Positions 40,911 to 48,746 of a DNA stretch of 64,000 nucleotides are shown here, piece after piece (the stretch's first letter is position 1; each line of letters opens with the position of its first letter). Source of the DNA: Gaiella sp038230035. Its GTDB lineage: Bacteria; Actinomycetota; Thermoleophilia; Gaiellales; Gaiellaceae. A model generated the notes under the pieces. The model made no database searches. It was given only the letters and a program-made list of their open reading frames with translations, and had not been told where the DNA came from. Both the position numbers and the translations under genes were made by a program. Location of the stretch: NCBI GenBank assembly GCA_038230035.1, contig JBBRNX010000012.1:1-64000 (forward strand), read 5' to 3'.

Positions 40911-42347
40911 TCAGTCACCGGCTGGAACCTCCGCGTGCGTCGGCAGGTAGTCGACCGGGAACTCCAGGTGCTTCTCCAGCATCCGCTCGATCTTCGCCAG
41001 CGTCCGCTCCTCGCTGACACCGGGGATCCAACTCGTGCCGGCGAGAGGCACCTTCGCCATCGCCGCGGCCTCGACCGTTAGCGCGCAGAGATCCTCCGGC
41101 TCGAGCGAGTGGATGTTCGTCTTGCCGCACGCGCGCGCGAGCATCTGCACCTCGAGCGTCAGCGTGTGCAGGAAGTTGTAGACGCGCTCGGCGGCTTCTT
41201 CGACGACGAGGCGCTTGCGCAGCTCGGGATCCTGCGTCGTGATACCGACCGGGCAGCGGCCCGTGTGGCAGTGATAGCACTTACCGGCGGGGACGCCGAC
41301 GGTGCCTTCGTAGTCGGTGACGCCCTCGATCTCCTTGTTGCAGTTCAGTGCCATGAGCGCTGAGTGGCCGATCGCGACCGCCTTCGCGCCGAGCGCAATG
41401 CACTTTGCGATGTCGCCGCCGTTGCGGATGCCGCCCGCGACGACGAGGTCGATCTCGTCGGCGAGGCCGACGTCCTCGAGCGCGCGCCGCGCTTCCGGGA
41501 TCGCCGCCATCAGCGGGATGCCCGTCTCCTCGGTCGCGATGTGCGGCCCCGCGCCGGTGCTCCCCTCGGCACCGTCCAGGTAGATGATGTCGGGGCCGCA
41601 CTTGGCGGCCATCCGAACGTCGTCGTACACGCGCGCGGCGCCGAGCTTGAGCTGGATCGGAATGCGGTAGTCGGTCGCCTCGCGGATCTCCTGGATCTTC
41701 AGCGAAAGATCGTCCGGGCCGAGCCAGTCCGGGTGCCGTGCCGGCGAGCGCTGGTCGATCCCGGCCGGGAGCGAGCGCATCTCGGCGACCTGCTCGGTCA
41801 CCTTCTGCCCCATCAGGTGGCCGCCGAGCCCGACCTTGCAGCCCTGGCCGATGAAGAACTCGCAGGCGTCCGCGAGCATCAGATGGTGCGGGTTGAACCC
41901 GTACCGGCTCTGGATGCACTGGTAGTACCACTTCGTCGAGTGGTCGCGCTCCGGCGGGATCATCCCGCCTTCGCCCGAGCAGGTCGCCGTGCCCGCCATC
42001 GACGCGCCCTTTGCGAGCGCCATCTTGGCCTCGAGCGACAGTGCCCCGAAGGACATGCCCGTGATGTAGACCGGGATGTCGAGCTCGATCGGGTTCTTCG
42101 CGAAGCGCGCGCCGAGCACAGTCTTCGTCACACACTTCTCGCGATAGCCCTCGATCACGAAGCGCGTCAGTGTGCCCGGCATGAACATCAGCTCGTCCCA
42201 GTGCGGAATCGGCTTGAACATCGAGAAGCCGCGCATGCGGTAGCGGCCGAGCTCGGCCTTCATGTGGATGTCGTTGATGACCTCCGGCGTGAAGATCTTG
42301 CTGTGCCCGAGGACGGTCTTGTTGGTGGGTGCTGTCTCGTCGGCCAA
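40911..42347 (-). CDS. GlxD/MgsC-like FMN, [3Fe-4S] glutamate synthase domain (B)
   Basis: A 478-residue GltS-type protein: DIPVYITGMSFGALSLEAKMALAKGA, GEGGMIPPERDHSTKWYYQ, RYGFNPHHLMLADACEFFIGQGCKVGLGGHLMG, RHPDWLGPDDLSLKIQEIRE and LVVAGGIRNGGDIAKCIALGAKAVAIG form the FMN barrel, and CYHCHTGRCPVGI (Cys near 357, 360, 365) is the [3Fe-4S] ligand set. TTG at 42347 is taken as start because AAGGAG lies five bases upstream; a TTG further up lies within a palindrome. Expected to form glutamate or N-methylglutamate from 2-oxoglutarate with the GlxC and amidotransferase partners. Confidence 0.87.
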   Translation of the reverse strand: MADETAPTNKTVLGHSKIFTPEVINDIHMKAELGRYRMRGFSMFKPIPHWDELMFMPGTLTRFVIEGYREKCVTKTVLGARFAKNPIELDIPVYITGMSFGALSLEAKMALAKGASMAGTATCSGEGGMIPPERDHSTKWYYQCIQSRYGFNPHHLMLADACEFFIGQGCKVGLGGHLMGQKVTEQVAEMRSLPAGIDQRSPARHPDWLGPDDLSLKIQEIREATDYRIPIQLKLGAARVYDDVRMAAKCGPDIIYLDGAEGSTGAGPHIATEETGIPLMAAIPEARRALEDVGLADEIDLVVAGGIRNGGDIAKCIALGAKAVAIGHSALMALNCNKEIEGVTDYEGTVGVPAGKCYHCHTGRCPVGITTQDPELRKRLVVEEAAERVYNFLHTLTLEVQMLARACGKTNIHSLEPEDLCALTVEAAAMAKVPLAGTSWIPGVSEERTLAKIERMLEKHLEFPVDYLPTHAEVPAGD

Positions 42348-42363
42348 GATTGCTCCTTCGCGC

Positions 42364-42388
42364 GGGCGAGGCAAGCCTCGCCCCTACG
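42364..42388. repeat. dispersed palindrome, GGGCGAGGC family
   Basis: GGGCGAGGC, AA, GCCTCGCCC at 42364-42383, followed by CCTACG. It separates glxC and glxD of operon B. Confidence 0.8.
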
Positions 42389-42395
42389 GGGTGGG

Positions 42396-42435
42396 TCACA
42401 GAACCAGTTTGCGCTCCGAGGGTTCGAGGTTGTCG
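42396..42435 (-). repeat. partial duplicate of the glxC 3' end
   Basis: Forty bases here match 42476-42515, the last codons of glxC (B), at about 35 of 40 positions with an offset of exactly 80 bases; both read DNLEPSERKLVL and a TGA on the minus strand. A remnant of an old tandem duplication or of a longer gene end. Confidence 0.75.
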
Positions 42436-42440
42436 CATAG

Positions 42441-42460
42441 GGGCCGGACTCGTCCGGCCC
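42441..42460. repeat. GGGCCGGA hairpin
   Basis: Arms GGGCCGGA (42441-42448) and TCCGGCCC (42453-42460) with a four-base CTCG loop, between the duplicated glxC ends. Similar in style to the element at 56442, a second family of intergenic palindromes. Confidence 0.65.
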
Positions 42461-42475
42461 TTCGGGTGCGCGTCA

Positions 42476-43267
42476 TCAGAGAACCAGCTTCCGTTCGGAG
42501 GGTTCGAGGTTGTCGTAGTTGTAGAGCTTCTTGCCGCAGACGAACTTCTGCAGCTCCGGCGGCGCACCCAGCTCGTAGATGCGGAACTTGCGCTCGATGA
42601 ACTCGGTATCGGCGTCGGTCCATTCGCCTGGCACGCAGTCGATCCCGAGCGAGCGCACCTTGCCGCCGATGTAGATCGTCCCGTCGTACATCGAGTCGCC
42701 GAGGCCGTGGCCGACGTCGCCGCAGATGATCTGGCGGCCACGCTGCATCATGAAGCCGTTCATCGAGCCGGCCGAGCCGAGCACGATGATCGTGCCGCCC
42801 TTCTGGTCGATACCGCTGCGCGCGCCGACGCGACCCTTCACGACGAGGTCGCCGCCGCGCATCGCAGCACCCGTGAGCGAGCCAGCGTTGCCCTCGATCA
42901 CGACCACGCCGGACATCATGTTCTCGCACGACGACCAGCCCACGCGACCTGTGATGTGCACCTCGGGCCCGTCGATGATGCCGCAGCCGAAGTAGCCGAG
43001 GCTGCCCTCGAAGGTGATCTTGCAGCGCGTGAGGATGCCGACGCCGAGCGAGTGCTTCGAGCCGGGGTTCTTCACGGTGACATCCGTCAGGCGCTCTTCG
43101 TAGAGAAGCCGGCGCAGCTCGAGGTTGATCTGGCGCGTCGTCAGGTCGTGCGCGTCGAAGACGGCGCTCTCGCCGTCGATCTCTGCGACGCGAGGCGCCT
43201 CGGCATTGGGCTCGGCCAGCCCGCGCGCGTCGTACGAGATCGAATGCTCTCCCGCTAGCGCTGCCAC
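42476..43267 (-). CDS. GlxC/MgsB-like glutamate synthase subunit (B)
   Basis: A 263-residue GXGXG-domain protein. The beta-helix turns are clear: GSLGYFGCGIIDGPEVHITGRVG, SSCENMMSGVVVIEGNAGSLTGAAMRGGDLVVKGRVGARSGIDQKGG, GSAGSMNGFMMQRGRQIICGDVGHGLGDSMYDGTIYIGG. About 65 N-terminal residues beyond the operon A copy form a leader of unclear role. GTG at 43267, preceded by GGGGAGG, overlaps the amidotransferase end by 13 bases. Confidence 0.84.
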   Translation of the reverse strand: MAALAGEHSISYDARGLAEPNAEAPRVAEIDGESAVFDAHDLTTRQINLELRRLLYEERLTDVTVKNPGSKHSLGVGILTRCKITFEGSLGYFGCGIIDGPEVHITGRVGWSSCENMMSGVVVIEGNAGSLTGAAMRGGDLVVKGRVGARSGIDQKGGTIIVLGSAGSMNGFMMQRGRQIICGDVGHGLGDSMYDGTIYIGGKVRSLGIDCVPGEWTDADTEFIERKFRIYELGAPPELQKFVCGKKLYNYDNLEPSERKLVL

Positions 43268-44190
43268 ACCAGCACCTCCCCTTCGTACGGGTCGTAGGTG
43301 TCGATCTCGCGGTCTAGCACGGCGCGGATTGCGATCTCCTCTGACGCCAGGGCCACGATCTCGTCCGATTCGTAGAGCACGAGTGGCTTGGCGGCCATCT
43401 CGTCCTTTGCGACACCGAGCGCGTCGCCGGTCACGCAGATGTAGGTGAAGACGCCGTCGAGCTCCTCGAGCGACTGGCGCATCGCGTCCTCGAGCGACGC
43501 GCCCTCGCTCATTTGCTGCGCGAGGTAGACGGCGATGATCTCCGAGTCGCATTCGGATTGGAAGCGGTGCCCGGAGCGCTCGAGTCGGCGCTTCCAATGG
43601 AAGTAGTTCGTCAGCTGGCCGTTGTGGACGACCGCGATGTCGGAGAACGGGTAGGCCCAGTACGGGTGCGCGCCCGAGATGTCGACGTCCGACTCGGTCG
43701 CCATGCGGACGTGCCCGATCGCGTGCGTGCCGCTGAAGTCATCGAGGTGGTACTCGCTGCAAACCTGCTCCGCGTCACCGAGGTCCTTGATGATCTCCAG
43801 CGAATGCCCGAGCGAGAGCACCTCGCAATCGGGGATGTCCTCGACGTAGTCGGCGAGCGTCTTCAGGTCACCGGAGTAGTCGAGCGAGACGCGGAACGCG
43901 TACTCGGTCTCTTCTTCGATCGATCGGACCGTTGCGTTGAGCGAGTGGAGCCGGCGCTCGACTTCGGCGCGATGACGCTTGAGCGTGTCCGCGTACTCGA
44001 AATCGCGCGGCGTGTTCGCATCGGCGAGCTTGTAGCGCATCACGATCTCGCCGTTCGCCGGCGTGCCGTACAGCGCGTACCCCGTCGAGTCCGGCCCGCG
44101 GTGCTTCATCGACTGCAGCATCCGCGTCATCTCGTCGCCGATCTGATGCGGTGCCCCGTCCCGGTAGATGATCCCTGCGATACCGCACAT
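43255..44190 (-). CDS. class II glutamine amidotransferase, GlxB/MgsA-like (B)
   Basis: A 311-residue Ntn amidotransferase with nucleophile Cys2 (MCGIAGIIY), MKHRGPDSTGYAL, GHVRMATESD, VVHNGQLTNYFHWKRRLE and ECDSEIIAVYLAQQ. It matches the copy in operon A in motif order but is clearly diverged. ATG at 44190 is fixed by the need for Cys2. Supplies ammonia or an amine to the FMN subunit. Confidence 0.86.
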   Translation of the reverse strand: MCGIAGIIYRDGAPHQIGDEMTRMLQSMKHRGPDSTGYALYGTPANGEIVMRYKLADANTPRDFEYADTLKRHRAEVERRLHSLNATVRSIEEETEYAFRVSLDYSGDLKTLADYVEDIPDCEVLSLGHSLEIIKDLGDAEQVCSEYHLDDFSGTHAIGHVRMATESDVDISGAHPYWAYPFSDIAVVHNGQLTNYFHWKRRLERSGHRFQSECDSEIIAVYLAQQMSEGASLEDAMRQSLEELDGVFTYICVTGDALGVAKDEMAAKPLVLYESDEIVALASEEIAIRAVLDREIDTYDPYEGEVLVWQR

Positions 44191-44206
44191 GTCAGATCTC
44201 TCGTGG

Positions 44207-44232
44207 GGCGAGGGCGAGGCCAGCCTCGGCCC
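44207..44232. repeat. degenerate dispersed palindrome
   Basis: GGGCGAGGC at 44212-44220, then CA, then GCCTCGGCCC with one extra G. A worn member of the family, 17 bases upstream of the amidotransferase start. Confidence 0.65.
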
Positions 44233-44258
44233 TACGCGAATAGGGATTCCCGGTTGTC

Positions 44259-44282
44259 GTAGGGGCGAGGCTCGCCTCGCCC
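44259..44282. repeat. dispersed palindrome, GGGCGAGGC family
   Basis: GTA, GGGGCGAGGC, TC, GCCTCGCCC (44263-44282). It lies just past the stop of the glutamine-synthetase-like gene of operon B, on its downstream side. Confidence 0.78.
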
Positions 44283-44294
44283 TGCAACGCCCGC

Positions 44295-45692
44295 CTATGG
44301 AAGAACATCGAGGTACTCATTCACGTCCCAGTCGGTGACGGTGGCGCAGAAACGCTCCCACTCGTCGCGCTTGTAGTGCATGAAGACACGGTACATCTCG
44401 CCGGTGAGCGCGCTCTTCACCACCTCGTCAGCCTCGAGCGCGTCGAGCGCGTCGCCGAAGGTCATCGGGATCTTCTTCACCTGCTTGCCGGCTTCCATCG
44501 CGGCGTAGATGTTCCGCTCCTCGGGCTCGCCCGGGTCGAGCTTGCGCTCGATGCCGTCCTCCATCGCCTTGATCAGCGCGGCCATCGAGAGATACGGGTT
44601 GACCGCGGAGTCGACCGAGCGGTACTCGAAGCGACCCGGCGCGGAGACTCGCAGCGCGGTCGTCCGGTTCTGGTAGCCCCAGTCGGCGAAGACCGGCGCC
44701 CAAAAGCCCGTGTCCCAGAGGCGCCGGTACGAGTTCACGGTCGGCGATGAGATCGCTGTCAGAGCGCCGAGGTGCTCGAGGATGCCGCCGATCGCCCACA
44801 AGCCGACCTGGCCCGGCTTCTGCGAGTCGTCGCCGTCCGGTAGGAAGACGTTCTCGTCGCCGCGCCAGAGCGAGATGTTGTGGTGGCAGCCGTTCGCCGA
44901 GACGCCCATGAACGGTTTCGGCATGAAGCACGGGAAGACGTTGAGCTCACGGCCGACCTGGCGGCAGATCTGGCGGAAGGTGGAGAGGTTGTCGGCGGTC
45001 TGCTCGGCGCGGTCGAACTGGAAGTTCAACTCAATTTGACCTGGTGCGTCCTCGTGGTCGCCCTGGATCATGTCGAGCCCGAGCGCCTGCCCGTACTCGA
45101 TCACCTTGTGGATGATCGGCTGCAGCTCGGAGAACTGGTCAATGTGGTAGCAGTAGGGCTTCGTGACGCCGCTGACGTCGGGCGTTCCGTCCGGCTTCAG
45201 GTTGAGCCACATCATCTCGGGCTCGGTGCCGGCGCGCAGGTGGAGGCCGTGCTTCTTCTCGAACGCGGCCTGGATCTGCTTCAGGTTGCTGCGGCAGTCG
45301 GAGGTGAGGAACGCGCCGGGCTTCTCGCGCTCCTCGCGGTTGCGGAAGCAGGTGCACCAGACGCGCGCGACCTTCGAGTCCCAGGGGAGCACCTCGAAGG
45401 TCTCCGGCTCGGGCAGTCCGACCAGCTCCGCCGCCTCAGGGCCGTAGCCGATGTACTCGCCGTGGCGGTCCGTGAACAGGTTCGCCGTCGAGCCGTAGAC
45501 GAGCTGGAAGCCTTTCGCGGCCATACTCTCCCAGTGCGCCGCAGGCACGCCCTTGCCCATGATCCGGCCGGTGACGGAGATGAACTGGTAGTAGATGTAC
45601 GTGACGCCCTCGGCGTCGATCCGCCTGCGTACATCAGCGATCCTGTCGGCCCTTCCCTCTGCTGCGACGAAGCGCTCGAGATCGGTCGCCAC
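44295..45692 (-). CDS. glutamine synthetase-like amide ligase (operon B)
   Basis: A 465-residue GS-family protein: TEPEMMWLNL, GDHEDAPGQIELNFQFDRAEQTADN, CFMPKPFMGVSANGCHHNISLW, ISSPTVNSYRRL, YQNRTTALRVSAPGRFEYRS and NPYLSMAALIKAMEDGI. These are the metal and nucleotide motifs of the GlnT/GmaS type. GTG start has GGAGG upstream. A strong promoter precedes it and the same GS/amidotransferase/GlxC/GlxD order as operon A follows, making it the first gene of operon B. Whether ammonia, methylamine or another amine is the acceptor is not visible. Confidence 0.82.
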   Translation of the reverse strand: MATDLERFVAAEGRADRIADVRRRIDAEGVTYIYYQFISVTGRIMGKGVPAAHWESMAAKGFQLVYGSTANLFTDRHGEYIGYGPEAAELVGLPEPETFEVLPWDSKVARVWCTCFRNREEREKPGAFLTSDCRSNLKQIQAAFEKKHGLHLRAGTEPEMMWLNLKPDGTPDVSGVTKPYCYHIDQFSELQPIIHKVIEYGQALGLDMIQGDHEDAPGQIELNFQFDRAEQTADNLSTFRQICRQVGRELNVFPCFMPKPFMGVSANGCHHNISLWRGDENVFLPDGDDSQKPGQVGLWAIGGILEHLGALTAISSPTVNSYRRLWDTGFWAPVFADWGYQNRTTALRVSAPGRFEYRSVDSAVNPYLSMAALIKAMEDGIERKLDPGEPEERNIYAAMEAGKQVKKIPMTFGDALDALEADEVVKSALTGEMYRVFMHYKRDEWERFCATVTDWDVNEYLDVLP

Positions 45693-45730
45693 TCCTGTTC
45701 CTCCTATTCGCGTTCGAGCTGGTAGCCGGT

Positions 45731-45759
45731 GTGTACGGGCTCCGCCCTGTCATGTCAAC
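45731..45759 (-). promoter_or_regulatory. sigma-70-type promoter of operon B
   Basis: On the minus strand TTGACA (45759-45754), 17 bases, TACACA (45736-45731); predicted start near 45724, giving a 32-base leader with the ribosome-binding site. Just upstream lies a short AACCG direct repeat (plus strand AACCGGGAACCG). Confidence 0.6.
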
Positions 45760-45936
45760 CGGGAACCGTTTCTCGGAGGGGGGAACAACCCGGCTCCTCC
45801 TTCAGGATCACCTGTGGCTTCTCGCGGGCGCCGCCGGCTATTGGCGCCCCTGTGGCAGACCTCCGTGCGACCCCACCTGGTGCTCGGCTGGTTGGGACAT
45901 CTTGCGTGACGAGTGCCGGCCAGGCATCCTCGATTG

Positions 45937-46083
45937 ATGGACGAAGAGCAGGGCATCTACCGCGGCGAGGTCACGTCGATCATGGTCGCACTCGCTGACA
46001 TCAATGCCGATAGGGGCAGAATTCTTGCGTTGCTCGACGACGACAAGGAGGACGAGGATGAAGAAGAGGAAACGGACGCCTGA
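45937..46083 (+). CDS. small acidic protein
   Basis: A 48-residue protein: MDEEQGIYRGEVTSIMVALADINADRG then a Leu-rich bit and a strongly acidic tail (DDDKEDEDEEEETDA). Short proteins with this plan occur in actinobacterial genomes without known role. Its 3' end overlaps the start of a basic ORF in another frame. Confidence 0.5.
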   Translation: MDEEQGIYRGEVTSIMVALADINADRGRILALLDDDKEDEDEEEETDA

Positions 46084-46192
46084 CGAAGAGCGCCCGTCGC
46101 GCGAGTATCGCGAGACGCGCATCCGCGAGCTGCGCGGCCACGCCGAACGCATCCGGGTAGAGCTCGCGGCGAGGAAGAAGCAGACCTCGTAG
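46058..46192 (+). CDS. small basic protein
   Basis: A 44-residue protein: MKKRKRTPDEERPSREYRE and a helix-prone RIRELRGHAERIRVELAARKK. It overlaps the acidic ORF by 26 bases. Its start codon has GAGGA just upstream. Possibly coupled to the acidic protein; it could also be a chance ORF. Confidence 0.35.
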   Translation: MKKRKRTPDEERPSREYRETRIRELRGHAERIRVELAARKKQTS

Positions 46193-46239
46193 CCCCGAGT
46201 GCCACAAGGCGCCGCCGTCGCAGGCTAGGGTGCGCTCGC

Positions 46240-46627
46240 ATGGCCAAGCTGACGGGGATCTCGTCGGTTTTGCTTGTCTCGGACCTTGATCGCGCAACCC
46301 GTTTTTTTTTGGCGCGATGAACTCGGTTTCGAGTGCGAGGTCTACGGTGATCCGCCGGACTTCGCCGTCGCATCGCGCGATGACGCTCGCGTGCTGCTGG
46401 CGCTGTGCCCTGAGCCGGGGGCGATCGTTCCGAACTGGAAGCTCGTCGACAAGACCTGGAACGTCTACATACGTGTCGACGACGCCGACGCAGTCTACGC
46501 GGAGGTGCTGGGACGAGGGGCCGCGATCGACTACACGATCTACGATGCGCCGAGCGGATTCCGCGAGTTCGGTGTCCAGGATCCGGACGGTCACGACATA
46601 GCCTTCGGCCAGCCGCTCGGCATGTAG
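46240..46627 (+). pseudogene. VOC/glyoxalase-like gene with homopolymer frameshift
   Basis: Starting at ATG 46240 the frame reads MAKLTGISSVLLVSDLDRAT and then meets nine consecutive T (46302-46310). With eight T it would continue RFFWRDELGFECEVYGDPPD and on to DPDGHDIAFGQPLGM and the stop at 46625-46627, a complete VOC protein. One extra T breaks it. A sequencing error is as likely as a true mutation. The stop codon is part of a palindrome. Confidence 0.7.
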
Positions 46628-46640
46628 GGGCGACGCCCCT
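46624..46640. repeat. AGGGGCG palindrome at gene end
   Basis: AGGGGCG, A, CGCCCCT (46626-46640) follows GT; the VOC gene's TAG is its first part. It leads into pyrimidine-rich low-complexity sequence (CGCCCCTCGCCC style) up to about 46690. Confidence 0.65.
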
Positions 46641-46704
46641 CGCCCCACGCCCCTCGCCCCTCGCCCTCGCCTTGTCCCTGCCCTCGCCACTAGGATCTGC
46701 TGCC

Positions 46705-48090
46705 ATGAGCGCGCCCGCCTATACCGCGATTGACCGGAATCGGCTTCGTGAGCTGACCGAGCGCGAGCAACGCCGGCTCGACGATTCGACTGCGGCATCG
46801 GCGCGCACCTACGAGCGAGCGCGTGTTGTTCTCTCGGCCGGCGTCGCTTCGTCGTACCAGTTGCGCGATCCGTGGCCGATCTACTTCGAGCGGGGCGAGG
46901 GCGCCTACGTGTGGGACGTCGACGGCACTCGGCGGATCGACTTCCACAACGGCTTCGGCTCGATGGTGCAGGGTCACGCGCATCCCGCGATCACGAAGGC
47001 GGTCGAGGAGCGGCTGCGTCTCGGCACGCACTTCGCGGTGCCGACCGACGATGCGATCCTCGTTGCCGAGGAGCTCGCGCGCCGTTGGGGTCTGCCGCAG
47101 TGGCGCTTCACGAACTCCGGCTCGGAGTCGACGATGGACGCGATCCGGATCGCCCGCGCCCATACGGGCCGCGACACGATCCTCAAGATCTTCGGCTCCT
47201 ACCACGGCCACCACGACGGCGTGATGGTCGCCATCGGCGTCCCCTACGACCGCATCGGCGGGCGGCACAACTACGAGTCGCTGCCGTACGGCGAGGGGAT
47301 CCCGAAGGTTGTGACCGACCTCACGGTCCCAGTGCCGTTCAACGACATCGAGGCTATGGAAGCGCGACTCGACGCGCTCGAGCGCGAGGGTCGCAAGCCG
47401 GCTTGTCTGATCATGGAAGCGGCGTTGATGAACCTCGGCGTCGTTTTGCCGCAGCCCGGCTATCTCGAAGCCGTGCGCGAGCTGACGCGCGAGCGCGGGA
47501 TCGTCCTCATCTTCGACGAGGTCAAGACCGGACTCTGCATTGCGGCCGGCGGGGCGACCGAGCGCTTTGGCGTGACGCCTGATCTCGTGACGCTCGCGAA
47601 GGCGCTCGGCGGCGGTCTGCCGGCCGGAGCGATCGGCGGCACCGAGGAGATCATGGAGGGCGTTCGCACAGAGCGCGTCGTACAGGTCGGGACGTACAAC
47701 GGCAACCCGCTCGTGATGGCTGCGGCGCGGGCGAGCCTCGAGCAGGTGCTGACGCCGAACGCCTATGAGCACCTCGACCACCTGAACGACCGCATCGTCT
47801 CGGGCTGCCAGGACGTGATCGATCGCTACGAGCTGCCTGGGTACTCGATCGGCGTGGGCTCGAAGGGGTGCGTGACGTTCGCGCCCGTGCAGATCACCGA
47901 CTACGAGTCGTTCAAGGAGCATCAGGACGCCGAGCTCTGCGAGCTCGCCTGGCTGTGGAACCTGAACCGCGGCATCTTCATGACGCCGGGTCGCGAGGAG
48001 GAGTGGACGCTGTCGGTGACGCACACCGACGAGGACGTCGACCACTTCGTCGCTGTTTTCGACGAGCTCGCCTCAGCTCTGACTGCCTAG
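46705..48090 (+). CDS. class III PLP aminotransferase
   Basis: A 461-residue omega-type aminotransferase/glutamate-semialdehyde mutase-like protein: YVWDVDGTRRIDFHNGFGSMVQGHAHPAI at the start, NSGSESTMDAIRIARAHTGRDTILKIFGSYHGHHDG, LIFDEVKTG (PLP Asp) and VTLAKALGGGLPAGAIGG with the Schiff-base Lys. Substrate not evident. Its stop overlaps the next gene by one base, so it is co-transcribed with the GST-like and E1 genes. Confidence 0.85.
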   Translation: MSAPAYTAIDRNRLRELTEREQRRLDDSTAASARTYERARVVLSAGVASSYQLRDPWPIYFERGEGAYVWDVDGTRRIDFHNGFGSMVQGHAHPAITKAVEERLRLGTHFAVPTDDAILVAEELARRWGLPQWRFTNSGSESTMDAIRIARAHTGRDTILKIFGSYHGHHDGVMVAIGVPYDRIGGRHNYESLPYGEGIPKVVTDLTVPVPFNDIEAMEARLDALEREGRKPACLIMEAALMNLGVVLPQPGYLEAVRELTRERGIVLIFDEVKTGLCIAAGGATERFGVTPDLVTLAKALGGGLPAGAIGGTEEIMEGVRTERVVQVGTYNGNPLVMAAARASLEQVLTPNAYEHLDHLNDRIVSGCQDVIDRYELPGYSIGVGSKGCVTFAPVQITDYESFKEHQDAELCELAWLWNLNRGIFMTPGREEEWTLSVTHTDEDVDHFVAVFDELASALTA

Positions 48091-48689
48091 TGCTTCTCTA
48101 CGACTCGGCGGTCTCCGGCAACTGTTACAAGGTCCGCCTTCTGCTGGCGCAGCTCGGGATCGAGTACGAGCGGCGTGAGCTGGACGTCGTCGACCGTTCC
48201 AACCGTGAGTCGGTGATCGGGCGAGAGCGGAACCCTGCGCTCCGCGTTCCGACTCTCGTTCTCGACGATGGGCGTGCGCTCGGCGAGTCGAACGCGATCC
48301 TCTGGTGGCTCGCCGGCGACACCGCGTTCGTCCCGGACGACAAGTTCGAGCGCTCGCAGGTGCTCCAGTGGCAGTTCTTCGAGCAGTACGACCACGAGCC
48401 GAATATCGCCGTAGCGCGCTTCTGGCTGACGAAGCGACCGGCCGAGGTCGACCCCGAGCGCCTCGCGGGGTGGCACGCCGGCGGCTATCGAGCACTGACT
48501 CCGATGGAGTCCCACCTCGCGTCACGCACCTTCCTCGTCGGCGAGCGCTACTCGATCGCCGATATCTCGCTCTACGCGTACACCCATGTGGCCGGCGAAG
48601 GCGGCTTCGACCTGGGGCGCTACCCTGCGATCAGCCGCTGGCTCGAGCGCGTAGCAGCCCAACCCGGGCATGTCGCGATCGACGCATGA
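48090..48689 (+). CDS. glutathione S-transferase-like protein
   Basis: A 199-residue GST-fold protein: VLLYDSAVSGNCYKVRLLLAQLGIEYERRELDV, the cis-Pro motif RVPTLVLDDGRALGESNAILWWLA, and a C-terminal helical domain with LVGERYSIADISLYAYTH (the N-capping box). GTG start overlaps the aminotransferase stop. Actinobacteria usually lack glutathione, so it may use another thiol or act as a lyase. Confidence 0.82.
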   Translation: MLLYDSAVSGNCYKVRLLLAQLGIEYERRELDVVDRSNRESVIGRERNPALRVPTLVLDDGRALGESNAILWWLAGDTAFVPDDKFERSQVLQWQFFEQYDHEPNIAVARFWLTKRPAEVDPERLAGWHAGGYRALTPMESHLASRTFLVGERYSIADISLYAYTHVAGEGGFDLGRYPAISRWLERVAAQPGHVAIDA

Positions 48690-48746
48690 GTGTCCGGAGC
48701 GCACGTCCGTGCATAGTGTGAACTGACCCGCTAGCGTCGCTCGGAG

